From positions 52,422 through 116,421 of the forward strand of contig JAIXYK010000053.1 in the NCBI GenBank assembly GCA_027490225.1: a stretch of 64,000 nt of DNA. The letters run 5' to 3'. The notes beneath the pieces are model-generated. The model searched no databases, was not told the origin of the DNA, and saw only the letters and a program-made list of their open reading frames with translations. This document shows, piece after piece, positions 54,086 to 64,000 of this stretch; within the stretch, counting starts at the first letter, position 1; each line of letters starts with the position of its first letter. The position numbers and the translations under genes are program-made. Origin of the DNA: Bacteroidota bacterium. Lineage in GTDB: Bacteria > Bacteroidota > Bacteroidia > M30B66.

Positions 54086-56494
54086 ATGAGAATAATATAT
54101 TTCAGTGTTGCAAATTTGATATTTTTATTCATATTTCTTAATCTTAATAAAGTTTCGGCTCAAGCAACTATTACAAATCATAAGATCGATTCTCTTTTGT
54201 CCAATTTGGCTACTGCAAAAGCAGATACTAGCAAATTAAAAATATTTTATGCTTTGGCTTCAGAGTTTATTCCAGCTAATTTAGAAAAAGCAACCTATTA
54301 TGTGCAAGAAGGCAGAACTTTAGCCATAAAACTAAATGATCAAATAGGAATTGCAGATGGATTAATGCTTACGGGAGCTGTAAATTTTAATATAATGGAC
54401 TATCAGGAGTCTCTTAAAAACAGTTTGAATGCACTTGAGCTTTATTCAAAAATTCTTAAATCAAATCCACTCACAGATAACCACAAAATTAAGAAAAACA
54501 AGGCGCAGGTTCTCAGCAACATGGGGCTTGTTTATTGGAATCAGGGCAATTATTCTCAGGCATTAAAGTCGCATTATGATGCGCTGGTTATTAGGAAAGA
54601 AATTAAATATTTAAAAGGTATCGCTACATCCTATAACAATTTAGGTCTAGTTTATGATAGTCAAGGTAATTATGCCCAGGCTAAAATTTATTATTTAAAA
54701 TCTATAGATATTAAATTTAAGATTGGCGATTTGTTTGGTATCGGAAACACATTAAACAATCTTGGTTTAGCTTGCCATGAAAAAGGAGATTACCCTGAGG
54801 CACTCAAATATCATTTTGCTGCCGTGAAGCTATTTGACAGAATTGGGAAAGCTAGTAATGTGGCAAATTGTTATAACAATATTGGATTAGTTTTTGAGAA
54901 TTTAAAAAAACTAAATGAAGCGCTAAAGTATTATTTCATCGCTTTGGATATTAGAAAGAAGCTTAAAGAAGAAAATAACATTGCGAGAACATCGATGAAT
55001 ATCGGAAATATATTTAGCGAGCAAGGAAAATTGAATGTTGCTTTAAACTATTACTATTCTTGCTTGAAAACGTTTGACGAAACTGGAGATTCAACAAGTA
55101 TTGCGAATGTCTACGGGAATATAGCTGTAATTATGGGTACACAGAAAGATTTTGAGCATTCTATAAACTACATAAACCTGGCGCTCAAAATTCATGAAAA
55201 ACAAGGGAATTATACAGAAATTGCAAATTCCAATTTGAATTTAGGGCATCTTTATACAAAAATTAATAAATATGATTATGCAAATAATTATTTAAATAAA
55301 GGTTTGGTACTTGCAAAAAAAATTGGAGCAACAAATCTTATCATCGATGTATATTATTACAAAACAACATTAGATAGTGCTCAAGAAAATTTCAAAGACG
55401 CTCTTAAAAATTACAAACAATATATTACATACCGAGATAGCATATTTAATAATGAAAATATTACAAAGACTGTAAAACAACAAATGCAGTATGAATTTGA
55501 TAAAAAAGAAATACAAGAAAAGTCTAAGCAGGAGATAAAAGACGCAATTGCATATAAAGAATTGGAGAAACAAAAATTTGAACGTAATGGTTTCGCAATT
55601 GGTGCTTTGTTAACTAGTGCTTTTTCGTTTCTTGTGTTCAGAAGTTACCGGCAAAAAAGAAAAGCAAATGAAATTATTACTATCCAAAAAAATGAAGTTG
55701 AAAAACAACGGAACATTGTTCAAAGTCAAAACAAAGACATACTAGATTCCATTGAGTATGCTAAGCGCATACAAGCTACAATATTACCCCCACCAAGAGT
55801 TGTTAAGAAATATTTAGAAGATAGTTTTATTCTTTATTTGCCAAAGGACATCGTTGCCGGTGATTTTTACTGGATGGAAAGCAAGTTAAATAACGATGAA
55901 TTAATTCTATTCGCCGCCTGTGATTGCACCGGCCATGGAGTGCCAGGGGCTTTGGTCAGCGTTGTATGCAGCAATGCATTAAATAGAGCCGTTAAGGAAT
56001 TTGAACTTTCTAAACCCTCGTTAATTTTAGATAAAGTAACTGAATTGGTTATTGAAGCCTTTAGCAAGGATGAAACTGAAACTGTTCTTGATGGTATGGA
56101 TGCTTCCATCTGTGCTTTGAATACCGAAACAGGAGCTTTGGAATGGGCTGGTGCAAATAATCCGCTGTGGATAGTGCGTGACGGTGAGTTAATAGAAGTA
56201 AAAGCTGATAAGCAGCCAGTTGGTAAGTACTTTAATGTACATTCATTTACTAATCATCAAATAAAAACCCAAAAAGGTGATACTATATATCTATTCACAG
56301 ATGGATATTCTGATCAGTTTGGCGGAGAAACAAACCATAAGCTAACAAAATCAGGATTTAAGAAATTGCTGCTTTCTATTCAGCATTTACCTCTTCTCGA
56401 ACAGAGGAATCATTTATATGAATTTCACAATTCATTCAGAGGCACGGAGAACGAACAAATTGATGATATCTTAATAATTGGAGTGAAGTTGTAA
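54086..56494 (+). CDS. TPR-containing membrane protein with SpoIIE (PP2C-like) phosphatase domain
   Basis: 802 residues. Signal peptide or N-terminal anchor to ~27 (LNKVSAQA). Residues ~40-460 hold about ten tetratricopeptide repeats (KAQVLSNMGLVYWNQGNYSQ, SYNNLGLVYDSQGNYAQA, NTLNNLGLACHEKGDYPEAL and others). A membrane segment (about 508-525, GFAIGALLTSAFSFLVF), a coiled coil, then the SpoIIE serine/threonine phosphatase domain (about 560-802) with DIVAGDFYW, ACDCTGHGVPGALVSVVCSN, LDGMDASICALN, LFTDGYSDQFGG and IDDILIIGVKL; the metal-binding Asp residues are present. It senses by the TPR part outside and dephosphorylates a cytoplasmic target, unknown here. Its promoter matches that of the giant protein downstream. 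Confidence 0.92.
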   Translation: MRIIYFSVANLIFLFIFLNLNKVSAQATITNHKIDSLLSNLATAKADTSKLKIFYALASEFIPANLEKATYYVQEGRTLAIKLNDQIGIADGLMLTGAVNFNIMDYQESLKNSLNALELYSKILKSNPLTDNHKIKKNKAQVLSNMGLVYWNQGNYSQALKSHYDALVIRKEIKYLKGIATSYNNLGLVYDSQGNYAQAKIYYLKSIDIKFKIGDLFGIGNTLNNLGLACHEKGDYPEALKYHFAAVKLFDRIGKASNVANCYNNIGLVFENLKKLNEALKYYFIALDIRKKLKEENNIARTSMNIGNIFSEQGKLNVALNYYYSCLKTFDETGDSTSIANVYGNIAVIMGTQKDFEHSINYINLALKIHEKQGNYTEIANSNLNLGHLYTKINKYDYANNYLNKGLVLAKKIGATNLIIDVYYYKTTLDSAQENFKDALKNYKQYITYRDSIFNNENITKTVKQQMQYEFDKKEIQEKSKQEIKDAIAYKELEKQKFERNGFAIGALLTSAFSFLVFRSYRQKRKANEIITIQKNEVEKQRNIVQSQNKDILDSIEYAKRIQATILPPPRVVKKYLEDSFILYLPKDIVAGDFYWMESKLNNDELILFAACDCTGHGVPGALVSVVCSNALNRAVKEFELSKPSLILDKVTELVIEAFSKDETETVLDGMDASICALNTETGALEWAGANNPLWIVRDGELIEVKADKQPVGKYFNVHSFTNHQIKTQKGDTIYLFTDGYSDQFGGETNHKLTKSGFKKLLLSIQHLPLLEQRNHLYEFHNSFRGTENEQIDDILIIGVKL

Positions 56495-56870
56495 AAAGCG
56501 GAAAATTATATAATTCAATGCAAACAATTGCTATTTAAATTTCAAACTCAAATACACGTATTATAGCCGTTTGCTTTTTATTCTATTGTTTGTGTTTAAG
56601 AAAATTAATCGTTGTTTCCCGAGTTGTTTGATTGGGTTTTATATAATGTGTTTGAAATTGATAATATACTTCTGTTCTCATAATTACTTCATTAGTTAAT
56701 AGCTTACCTAGTATCTTTTTTATTCTTAAACGATGAGAAAAAAGCTATTTCATATTTAGTCAATATACTTGTTTTTCGCTAATGTTTCTAAGCATAAATT
56801 TTATTGGTCATTATTTATCTAAATAAATATTTAGTTGAAGTATTGAACCTTTTAAAGGGGGAGGGGGTAC
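56495..56870. other. Intergenic region between phosphatase and giant protein genes
   Basis: AT-rich with no gene. A G-rich run AAGGGGGAGGGGG sits at about 56854-56866, just before the shared promoter. No convincing terminator for the phosphatase gene was seen. Confidence 0.35.
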
Positions 56871-56937
56871 GTGTTTTTTCACGTGTAGATACGTGAAAAT
56901 ACCTATTGGATGATGGTGATAATTTTGAATATGTTTG
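56871..56937 (+). promoter_or_regulatory. Promoter of the giant secreted protein, shared architecture copy 2
   Basis: TTG 56906-56908, a 21-base spacer, -7 TATGTTTG 56930-56937. Immediately upstream is a perfect inverted repeat TTTTCACGT-N6-ACGTGAAAA (about 56876-56899). The arrangement TTTTTCACGTGTA, TGAAAA, TACCTATTG, N19, AATATGTTTG is the same, with equal spacing, as at 53626-53690. A regulator would bind next to the -33 element. Confidence 0.65.
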
Positions 56938-57077
56938 CATAACGTAACAAATTAGAAAAGTTTTTTACCAATTAATCTTAATCAGTCTGATTCAAATGTA
57001 TTGTTAGTTAGGTAATTGTATATTCAGATCTATCTGTATTAATATTTTTTATGTAGATTAAAATTGAACATAATAAG

Positions 57078-60000
57078 ATGAATGTTTTAGTAAATCGGAA
57101 AGATTTAAATGCCCTTTTTTGCAATTTAGACTTCACTGTTAAAATATGTTTAATTTCTACTTTAATAACATTTAGTTTACTTAATACTTTAAAAGCCCAA
57201 GTTCCATCGAATGATTTATGCAGCAACGCCGCTCCAATAGTAATTCCTTCGGCAGGATATGGCACAGGATTAATAAATACAACGCCTGTAATAATAAATA
57301 ATGCAACAGTTCAACCTGGTGAATTCTTTGCTAATGCGCCAAATCTTTCAGCCAAATCTGTTTGGTATAGCTTAATCATTCCAACTGCAAGATTTGTTAA
57401 TTTACAGTTAACAACAACTGGAATAGGAAGTAATAGCGATGTAGGCTTTTCTTGCTATAGGGTTGGATCAATTGGTAGTTGTCTTCCTGGATTTACAGAA
57501 ATGCAGAACTCTGGTTTTACACCAATGCTTTCCGCAGGTTCTTCTACACAAATAGGTTGTTTACCACCTGGTGAATTTTTAATTCAGGTTTCCGCTAACT
57601 CAGGAGTTACTCCTGCCGGCACAGTAACATTGAATGTAAATATTCAAACACCTGCTGGTAACGATACTTATGATTTCAGAGCAACACCGATGACCTTAGG
57701 TGTTTTGCCCGATTTTACTTGGACTCCTGCAAACTTCAACATACAATGTTTTGGGTTAGAATCTGCAAATGAGGTATGTTCCGCTGGTCCCGATTATACT
57801 AAATCTGTATGGGTTACTTTTACAACACCGCCAAATTTAAATTGGTTGCAAATTCAATCAGGATATTACAGTAATTATTTTCGATTATTTCAAGGCGATA
57901 TTGCTGTAACTCCTTTAGCTTCTTTAGTAACAATTCAAGATTGTACACCTGGTAATTATTATCAATCTTATAATTTTTATTGCAATCAAATACAGTCCAA
58001 TACAAAGTATACGCTTCAAATTATTTATCACAAGGATTTCGTCGGTGGAGATGGGTTTAATATTTTAGCTAAATCTTCACCACAAACAAATGCAATTCAA
58101 CCAACTATTGCCGAAGTAACTGCTCCTAACCAGTTTGGAACAATTACACCAGTTTCAACAGGAACTATTGTAACAAAAAGTGATGTTTTAGCTTGCAACT
58201 CCTACATTACTTCTAACGCATGCGGCACACTTAACACAAACGCTGCTCAGTTTGATGGAACATCTTCAGATGCTTACCCTCTAGGTTGTTATTTTACTTT
58301 CAATCTTCCTTCATCTGCTAATATTATAATTGATGCCAGCAACATACACTATTCGATACCTCCAGTTCGACTTAGACTTTTTGGGGAGAATGTCACAGCA
58401 GCATGTAATTCTATCAATTTGAATACAGACCTAGTTAGGTCTTCGGGAGAATACATGAGTTACAATTGTCTTCCACCCGGCAACTATACAATACAAGTTT
58501 TGGGAAATGTTGATTCAACAAATTTGAGTTCAGTATCTTCAAATATGCTTGGTTTTCCAATTGATATAACCATAACAGCTTCAGCACTTCCAACTACTCA
58601 ATTTGGACTGAATTCAACATTAAGTGTAGATCTTGTTAATTCGTTAAATCCTTTATTAAATAACTTACCTTATACAAGTATTGCTGATACATTCAGTTGT
58701 TCTAATGCTCCTTTGCCTGCTAGTTTTACATGCAACACAGACGAAACCAAAGCAATTTACCGAGAATTTAGAATTGGAGATGCAGATGGTGATGGGATAG
58801 CTGACAGTGGCCTACTCACCATTGATGCGTTTTCAACTTTTTATTCATGGAGTGCAGGTGATATTTCTTCGGCAATGCTTTTTTCCGGTAACGCTAATAC
58901 ATTGGCTACTGCTCAATCGGCATTTAGCTATCCACAACTTATCACAGGTCTTGTTCCCGAAACTGGATGTGCTATGTATAATGCATTGTTTGGAAATTAT
59001 ACAACGCCTTATGAAGGCTGCCATTTACCTGGTGTATACACGCACGTTCAATTAGGAGATTCAGTATTAAACGCCAGAGCGACTCAACCAACCTATAAAT
59101 TTGAAAAAATATCGAACCTTTTTAGTAATCCTGCTACCCCAGAAAATATAGGAGATATCATAGCACAGAATTTAACAGTAGTTTCTCAAACTGATCAGTT
59201 CACCTGTACAGACAATGCAGTAACTATTGCAGGACTTGCACCGTGCGGCCCGAAAGCTGTTTATAGGGAATTTTATTTGAGCGAAGATGCCGAAATAAGT
59301 ATTAATTTAGACAATTATTGGTGGGCAACCAATACTGCTGGTTTTCGAATATTCAAGGGAAGAAGTTCTAATGGTTTAGGAACTTTAACACCCAATACAG
59401 TTTATAATGAATGTGGTTATTCATTCTCTGCAACCGAATGTAATCCTTTACCAGCGGGTTGGTATACCGTTGTTACTTACGGAAGAGGACCGAATTATAC
59501 AAATAACTTCCAATTCCATGAAACAGCCCCATATGGTTATTGGTCCGATTCTGACATAGGTGATACGCATTATATTACTATTAGTGCGGACACGACAATT
59601 ATTCCTGGCCCTCTGCATAATAAACCATTTAAAGCATGTGAAGTTAACAATGGTAACCCAATCACTTTAGTAAATAACGGTACACCTGCTAATCCATATT
59701 TTGAGCAGAGATTCACGTTGTGCACTGAGAATTTTAAATTAACTAATGATACACCTTTTGTAAGTCCATCCTGGAATTTTTGCGCAGGGGTAGCAAAAGT
59801 TGCTTATTACGTTTTTACAATAACCCAAGAATCCTATATCCGCATTGAAGGTATTAATCAAGGTTATACAATCGGAAAACTTTTTCGGTTGGATGTCCGA
59901 ACAAATGATTCATTACTCTTAGGCACAGCGTTACCCATTACAAATTGCGATAATTTTGGGAACTCTATTGAAGTATGTCGCCTGCAGCCTGGAACTTATA

Positions 60001-63000
60001 CTTTAGTAATCGGCGGGGGGGCAGAATTAGCTTGCACATCTGCAACTCCTATTTTAATTGTTGATCGTGTTCAATATTCCTTGCATGATTTTGCCGAAAA
60101 TGCATACGATTTTGGCTTGATTCCTCCTGATGATGTTTTTCATGACGGTGCTGCAGGAGATGTGAATGTTGTTTATCCAGGCAGCACTCCAAGTGCAGAT
60201 ATGATTTATTGTACTACAGGTGCTTATCCTTCTGATCCAAATGGCGCAGGTTTTAATTGTTGGGGAAGTAGTTCGAACGAAGTTTATCCTAATACAACTA
60301 ACAACGCCTATTACCAAGATCCTGGCGGACAAGGATTAAATGTTAGAAATCTTTGGTATACATTTACAACTGAAGGTCCTGGAACTTTCACAGTAGAAGT
60401 AATATCTCCAACAAATTCTTTAAATCCCAATCTCTCAACACCACCATTCTTCGGAGTGCTTCAATCAGATGTTGATGGTGCAATCCCATTTCCTGCACTG
60501 GTTGCAACAGGTCAAGTAGATTCTACTCTTGCATTAGGTCTAACTCCATTGGTTTATAATAACACTTGGTGGTGTGGTTTAAATAGCCAAGTTTCATACT
60601 CATTTATTGATGATGCTTGCAATAATACTTCAATTAAACGCAGGTTTTATATCGAAGTGTATGGAATTCAGCCAAATTTAATGGTTGAAGTCAAAGTGAA
60701 ATGGACACCTTTCATAAATGTTTATGGGGAATCACAATATGACCATTACAGTCAAGCAAATGTAATGGGTTCAGGGCTAGCTGCGGGACCGTATCCTACT
60801 GTACCAATATCATCGGGGTCTAGTGCAAATGGAGCCTGGGGGGATTTCTTTTGTGCTACAGTTGACCCTACGGATAATGCCAATGGTCAATTAGAATGGT
60901 GCACACAAGCTACATTGTGGTATAAGTTCACTTTGCCGGCTGGTGCAAAAGTATTTACCGGTTGGCAACGGGAAGACTCTACCTGGTATGCTGGTGATGG
61001 GATATATGTTCTTAAAAGTACTATTCCAGGAGATTCTTCTACAGCAACAGGTGTTATTCAAGAAAATTACGATGAAATAAATACTGTAAGCAATGGGCTT
61101 TCCACTTATGGATATTGCTTAGAGCCTGGAACTTATTACCTGATGTTGAGAAATTGCAATGGAAGTGATACAATGTTGTATCGTCCATCGATTTGGGTTG
61201 TAGATAACCCGGGCGACCGTTGCAGTAGTCCACACAGTTTAACAATTCCTTCGCTTGGTTTTAATTCTTTATCAGGAACTGTGAACTGTCATACCATAGG
61301 AAACGATTATGGAGAAGATGGTTCAGATATGGGGTGTTTGCAAGGTCCAGCCGGGTGGAAATCTACTTGGTTTCGGTTCGAGTATACTGGACCAGACACA
61401 GTAGATATAGCATTTTCATATACAAATCAATCCAATGCAACCTCCTTCGGACGAAGAGTTTTCTACGGAGCTGCCTGTAATTTAATGACTGCAGGTGAGT
61501 GCAATACCAATTTCATTTCAGAAGATGTAATTTCATGTGTTGAGTCAGGTTCAGGAACGTTCTATATTCAAGTATTAACCCCAGAATGGACTACAGGTAA
61601 TGTGCAGGTTAATCTAAATGTTACGCTCAACACCAATATAGATTGTATCATTTTTGACCCTTATCCGATAAATGCAGCATTTACTTATGTGAAAGATTGT
61701 GAAAGTGATTCAGTTAGATTCATAAACACTTCAACAGCTGGTCCATCGATTTCTTATAATTGGACTTTTGGAAGTCCCGGTTTGACTTCAAATGAAATTG
61801 ACCCCAATGTGCTTTACCCTTTATTGCCTGGAACACAGAATTACACGGTTACACTAGTAGCAACTAATTCTGCAAATGGGCAATCTGACAGTTACACCCA
61901 AACAATAAATTTTGACTACACTAGACCAATAGTGGATTTGGGCAACGATACTACTATTTGCGCATCCAATCAAAATCCATGGGTATTAGATGCATCGCAA
62001 ATCAATCCGGCTGCAACTTTTCTTTGGCAAGATGGCAGCACAAATCCCGATTTCCAAGCAACTTTATCAGGACAATATTCTGTTTATGTAAGTTTAGGTT
62101 CTTGTATTCTTTCAGATACCATAAACCTTACAATTCTAAGCCAACCGTTTGTAAATTTAGGACCTGATTCCACACTTTGTTCTAGTGCGAATTTATATCT
62201 TAACGCTATACAGACTTTTGCTGCAACTTATGAATGGCAAGATGGCTCTGCTGGTGGTGATTTATGGGCAACACAGGCAGGAACCTATTGGGTAAAGGTT
62301 AGCAATGGTGTTTGTATTGACCAAGACACTGTTATCGTTACAACTAACACAAGTTGTAACCTTTCTCTTGCTCTGCTTTCATCAACCGACGAAACAGGTT
62401 ATGGTTGCAATAACGGGTCGGTTCAAATTAGTGCATCAGGTTTAAATGCCTGTGAATCGTCATCAATAACTTTGTATGATTCATTAAATAATTCATTGGG
62501 GATTTATTATGAAAGTTGGGGATATCCTGCCAGCTTTAGCTCTCTAAGTCAAGGTGAATATTATGCAGTGATATCACTTCCATCTGGGCTTTGCTCTGAT
62601 ACGTTGATAATTAGCATAGTTGGTCCACTTTGCACGGACATCACCGGCTTCGTTACTACCGTTTCTCCTGATCTTCTGGGTTGCTCATCAGGATCATTAA
62701 ATGTTGATTATAATTTATCAGCAGGTTGCCAAAGTTGGGAAGCTCAATTGTATAATCAATCATCTGTTCTACAACAAATTGTATTTCCTGATGGAAATGG
62801 AGATGTTCAATTTTTGAGTTTACCGGAAGGAATCTATTTTATAAGATTAACAAACAATGTAGGTTGCATATATGAGTTAACAGATTCGATTCAATATTCA
62901 GGAATACCTCAGGAAATAAGCAGTTCTGCGACGGCTGCTTGTGTCACCCAGCCTGCGCAGCTTTTTGCGACAGCGGGCAATTATACTTATTTATGGAATA

Positions 63001-64000
63001 CTGGTGAGAATCAGCCTTCGATTTCTGTCACATCTGCTGGTTGGTATTGGGTTCAATTTAATAACAGTGTTGGTTGTCAGTTAATTGATTCAATTTACTT
63101 AGATCCTTGCCCAACATCTATTTCTCTGGAACTTGGAGAAGATACCATTTTGTGCGTAGGTTCAAACTTGCAACTAAATGCAGCTCAAAGTGCCGGAAAT
63201 GTAACCTATTTATGGAGTACGGGTGAAACATCACCAACAATAATTGTTAGCTCAACATTTGAATATTGGGTTGAAATCTCTGATGGCAATGTTACACTTC
63301 GGGATTCGATTGATGTTTTGTTTTTTCAACCAATAATAGCAACAGACTCTGTTTTCATATGCCAGGGCTTAACTTATACTTTGGCTAATGGAACTATAGA
63401 AAGCTCCCCAGGGACGTATTCGGATACATTGGGTGGATTAGGTTATTTAGGTTGCGATAGCATCATTCAGCGGGTAATTAACTGGTATCCTATAAATTTT
63501 GATACGATTCAGGTTGCGTTGTGCCTAGGTGCATCGTATCCTACTACATCTGGGATAGCTCTTACTCAACCAGGTTTTTATTTAGATACATTGAGCACAC
63601 AAAATCAGTTTGGCTGCGATAGTATTCAGGTGATTGAAATTCAGACTTTGCCTGCAATTACTTCTACACAAAACAGTACGATTTGTTTTGGACAAAGCTT
63701 TACCTTACCTGACGGCACAACCCAAAATACAACAGGTGCTTATTTAGTAACGTTGACAGGAGCAGCATTAGGCGGTTGTGATTCGGTAATTACTACCAAT
63801 TTAACAGTAGCTCCAGCAATTACAACAACACAAAATGCACAGATTTGCACAGGTCAAAGTTATCCGCTTCCAGGTGGTACATTAGCCAACTCTGCTGGAA
63901 TTTATATCGATACACTAACAACGCCAACAGGATGTGATTCTGTAATCACCACCAATTTGAGTATCAGTCCTTCAGTTTCAGCTACGCAGAACAGTACGAT
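57078..64000 (+). CDS. Giant secreted modular surface protein, C-terminus beyond the window
   Basis: At least 2307 residues, open to the edge. ATG 57078 gives MNVLVNRKDL, a hydrophobic segment and KAQ at about 36-38 as signal-peptide end. Nine repeats of ~150-190 residues, each with a core (S/T)(V/L/T)W(Y/F).F or KA(I/V)YREF (about residues 92, 241, 383, 558, 725, 905, 1091, 1279, 1428), resemble pre-peptidase C-terminal-like domains. GDADGDGIADSG (about 565) resembles a calcium loop. A PKD-like domain follows (about 1530-1615, NWTFGSPG, NYTVTLVATN), then Ig-like LGxDTxxC modules and DSI/GCDS repeats closely similar to those in the 5172-7862 gene (for example GCDSIIQRVINWYP). No enzyme motif seen; a T9SS sorting domain probably lies beyond the edge. 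Its promoter is shared in design with the phosphatase gene. Confidence 0.85.
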   Translation, partial: MNVLVNRKDLNALFCNLDFTVKICLISTLITFSLLNTLKAQVPSNDLCSNAAPIVIPSAGYGTGLINTTPVIINNATVQPGEFFANAPNLSAKSVWYSLIIPTARFVNLQLTTTGIGSNSDVGFSCYRVGSIGSCLPGFTEMQNSGFTPMLSAGSSTQIGCLPPGEFLIQVSANSGVTPAGTVTLNVNIQTPAGNDTYDFRATPMTLGVLPDFTWTPANFNIQCFGLESANEVCSAGPDYTKSVWVTFTTPPNLNWLQIQSGYYSNYFRLFQGDIAVTPLASLVTIQDCTPGNYYQSYNFYCNQIQSNTKYTLQIIYHKDFVGGDGFNILAKSSPQTNAIQPTIAEVTAPNQFGTITPVSTGTIVTKSDVLACNSYITSNACGTLNTNAAQFDGTSSDAYPLGCYFTFNLPSSANIIIDASNIHYSIPPVRLRLFGENVTAACNSINLNTDLVRSSGEYMSYNCLPPGNYTIQVLGNVDSTNLSSVSSNMLGFPIDITITASALPTTQFGLNSTLSVDLVNSLNPLLNNLPYTSIADTFSCSNAPLPASFTCNTDETKAIYREFRIGDADGDGIADSGLLTIDAFSTFYSWSAGDISSAMLFSGNANTLATAQSAFSYPQLITGLVPETGCAMYNALFGNYTTPYEGCHLPGVYTHVQLGDSVLNARATQPTYKFEKISNLFSNPATPENIGDIIAQNLTVVSQTDQFTCTDNAVTIAGLAPCGPKAVYREFYLSEDAEISINLDNYWWATNTAGFRIFKGRSSNGLGTLTPNTVYNECGYSFSATECNPLPAGWYTVVTYGRGPNYTNNFQFHETAPYGYWSDSDIGDTHYITISADTTIIPGPLHNKPFKACEVNNGNPITLVNNGTPANPYFEQRFTLCTENFKLTNDTPFVSPSWNFCAGVAKVAYYVFTITQESYIRIEGINQGYTIGKLFRLDVRTNDSLLLGTALPITNCDNFGNSIEVCRLQPGTYTLVIGGGAELACTSATPILIVDRVQYSLHDFAENAYDFGLIPPDDVFHDGAAGDVNVVYPGSTPSADMIYCTTGAYPSDPNGAGFNCWGSSSNEVYPNTTNNAYYQDPGGQGLNVRNLWYTFTTEGPGTFTVEVISPTNSLNPNLSTPPFFGVLQSDVDGAIPFPALVATGQVDSTLALGLTPLVYNNTWWCGLNSQVSYSFIDDACNNTSIKRRFYIEVYGIQPNLMVEVKVKWTPFINVYGESQYDHYSQANVMGSGLAAGPYPTVPISSGSSANGAWGDFFCATVDPTDNANGQLEWCTQATLWYKFTLPAGAKVFTGWQREDSTWYAGDGIYVLKSTIPGDSSTATGVIQENYDEINTVSNGLSTYGYCLEPGTYYLMLRNCNGSDTMLYRPSIWVVDNPGDRCSSPHSLTIPSLGFNSLSGTVNCHTIGNDYGEDGSDMGCLQGPAGWKSTWFRFEYTGPDTVDIAFSYTNQSNATSFGRRVFYGAACNLMTAGECNTNFISEDVISCVESGSGTFYIQVLTPEWTTGNVQVNLNVTLNTNIDCIIFDPYPINAAFTYVKDCESDSVRFINTSTAGPSISYNWTFGSPGLTSNEIDPNVLYPLLPGTQNYTVTLVATNSANGQSDSYTQTINFDYTRPIVDLGNDTTICASNQNPWVLDASQINPAATFLWQDGSTNPDFQATLSGQYSVYVSLGSCILSDTINLTILSQPFVNLGPDSTLCSSANLYLNAIQTFAATYEWQDGSAGGDLWATQAGTYWVKVSNGVCIDQDTVIVTTNTSCNLSLALLSSTDETGYGCNNGSVQISASGLNACESSSITLYDSLNNSLGIYYESWGYPASFSSLSQGEYYAVISLPSGLCSDTLIISIVGPLCTDITGFVTTVSPDLLGCSSGSLNVDYNLSAGCQSWEAQLYNQSSVLQQIVFPDGNGDVQFLSLPEGIYFIRLTNNVGCIYELTDSIQYSGIPQEISSSATAACVTQPAQLFATAGNYTYLWNTGENQPSISVTSAGWYWVQFNNSVGCQLIDSIYLDPCPTSISLELGEDTILCVGSNLQLNAAQSAGNVTYLWSTGETSPTIIVSSTFEYWVEISDGNVTLRDSIDVLFFQPIIATDSVFICQGLTYTLANGTIESSPGTYSDTLGGLGYLGCDSIIQRVINWYPINFDTIQVALCLGASYPTTSGIALTQPGFYLDTLSTQNQFGCDSIQVIEIQTLPAITSTQNSTICFGQSFTLPDGTTQNTTGAYLVTLTGAALGGCDSVITTNLTVAPAITTTQNAQICTGQSYPLPGGTLANSAGIYIDTLTTPTGCDSVITTNLSISPSVSATQNST

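Noticed and set aside
1..64000. Prophage, integrative element or complete insertion sequence
   Set aside because: No integrase, transposase, capsid, tail or conjugation gene was seen.

Overview
This AT-rich window comes from a Bacteroidota chromosome. Three things show it: many secreted proteins end in type IX secretion (T9SS) sorting domains of both the type A and the gliding-motility (CHU_C, type B) kind; promoters have the Bacteroidota -7 consensus TAnnTTTG; and families such as DUF4199, DUF4476 and the SpoIIE phosphatase with N-terminal TPRs are typical of the phylum. I cannot place it below phylum from sequence alone. No rRNA, tRNA, CRISPR array, integrase or complete insertion sequence was seen.

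Layout. 1-2705 (all minus): a truncated exported protein, an AbiEii-type nucleotidyltransferase toxin with a DUF6922-like partner, and a membrane histidine kinase. 2937-23514 (minus, except one regulator): seven large secreted T9SS cargo proteins built of beta-propeller (SBBP-like) and Ig-like modules. Three of them share a nearly identical C-terminal module. One plus-strand LuxR-type regulator (17459-18061) sits among them. 23821-33311 (minus): a secreted propeller protein, a secreted alpha/alpha-toroid-like protein, then the cell-shape operon read as purH-mreB-mreC-mreD-mrdA-rodA. 33613-38261: small exported and membrane proteins. 38458-47424: replication and core metabolism, with ssb, a zinc-ribbon protein, a SAM-I riboswitch plus metH, a polyprenyl synthetase and dnaG. 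A 1.1 kb intergenic region before dnaG is full of repeats. 47481-53244: an unknown helical protein, a TonB-domain protein, an Lhr-like DEXH helicase and a lipoprotein glutathione peroxidase. 54086-64000: a TPR/SpoIIE phosphatase and the first 2307 residues of a giant secreted modular protein that runs off the right edge.

The most interesting signal is regulatory. A 22-bp box with two TACCC direct repeats 12 bp apart around an A7 tract is identical upstream of three secreted-protein promoters (boxes at 4993, 7954 and 17384). In each case it is exactly 39 bases from a TA(G/A)ATTTG -7 element. The third copy lies beside the promoter of the divergent LuxR-type regulator, which is the obvious candidate to bind it. 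A second shared promoter architecture (an inverted repeat of TTTTCACGT next to a TTG-N21-TATGTTTG promoter) precedes both the TPR/SpoIIE phosphatase and the giant secreted protein, suggesting that these two are co-regulated. Together they look like two surface-protein regulons in one region. This is inference from sequence and needs experiment.
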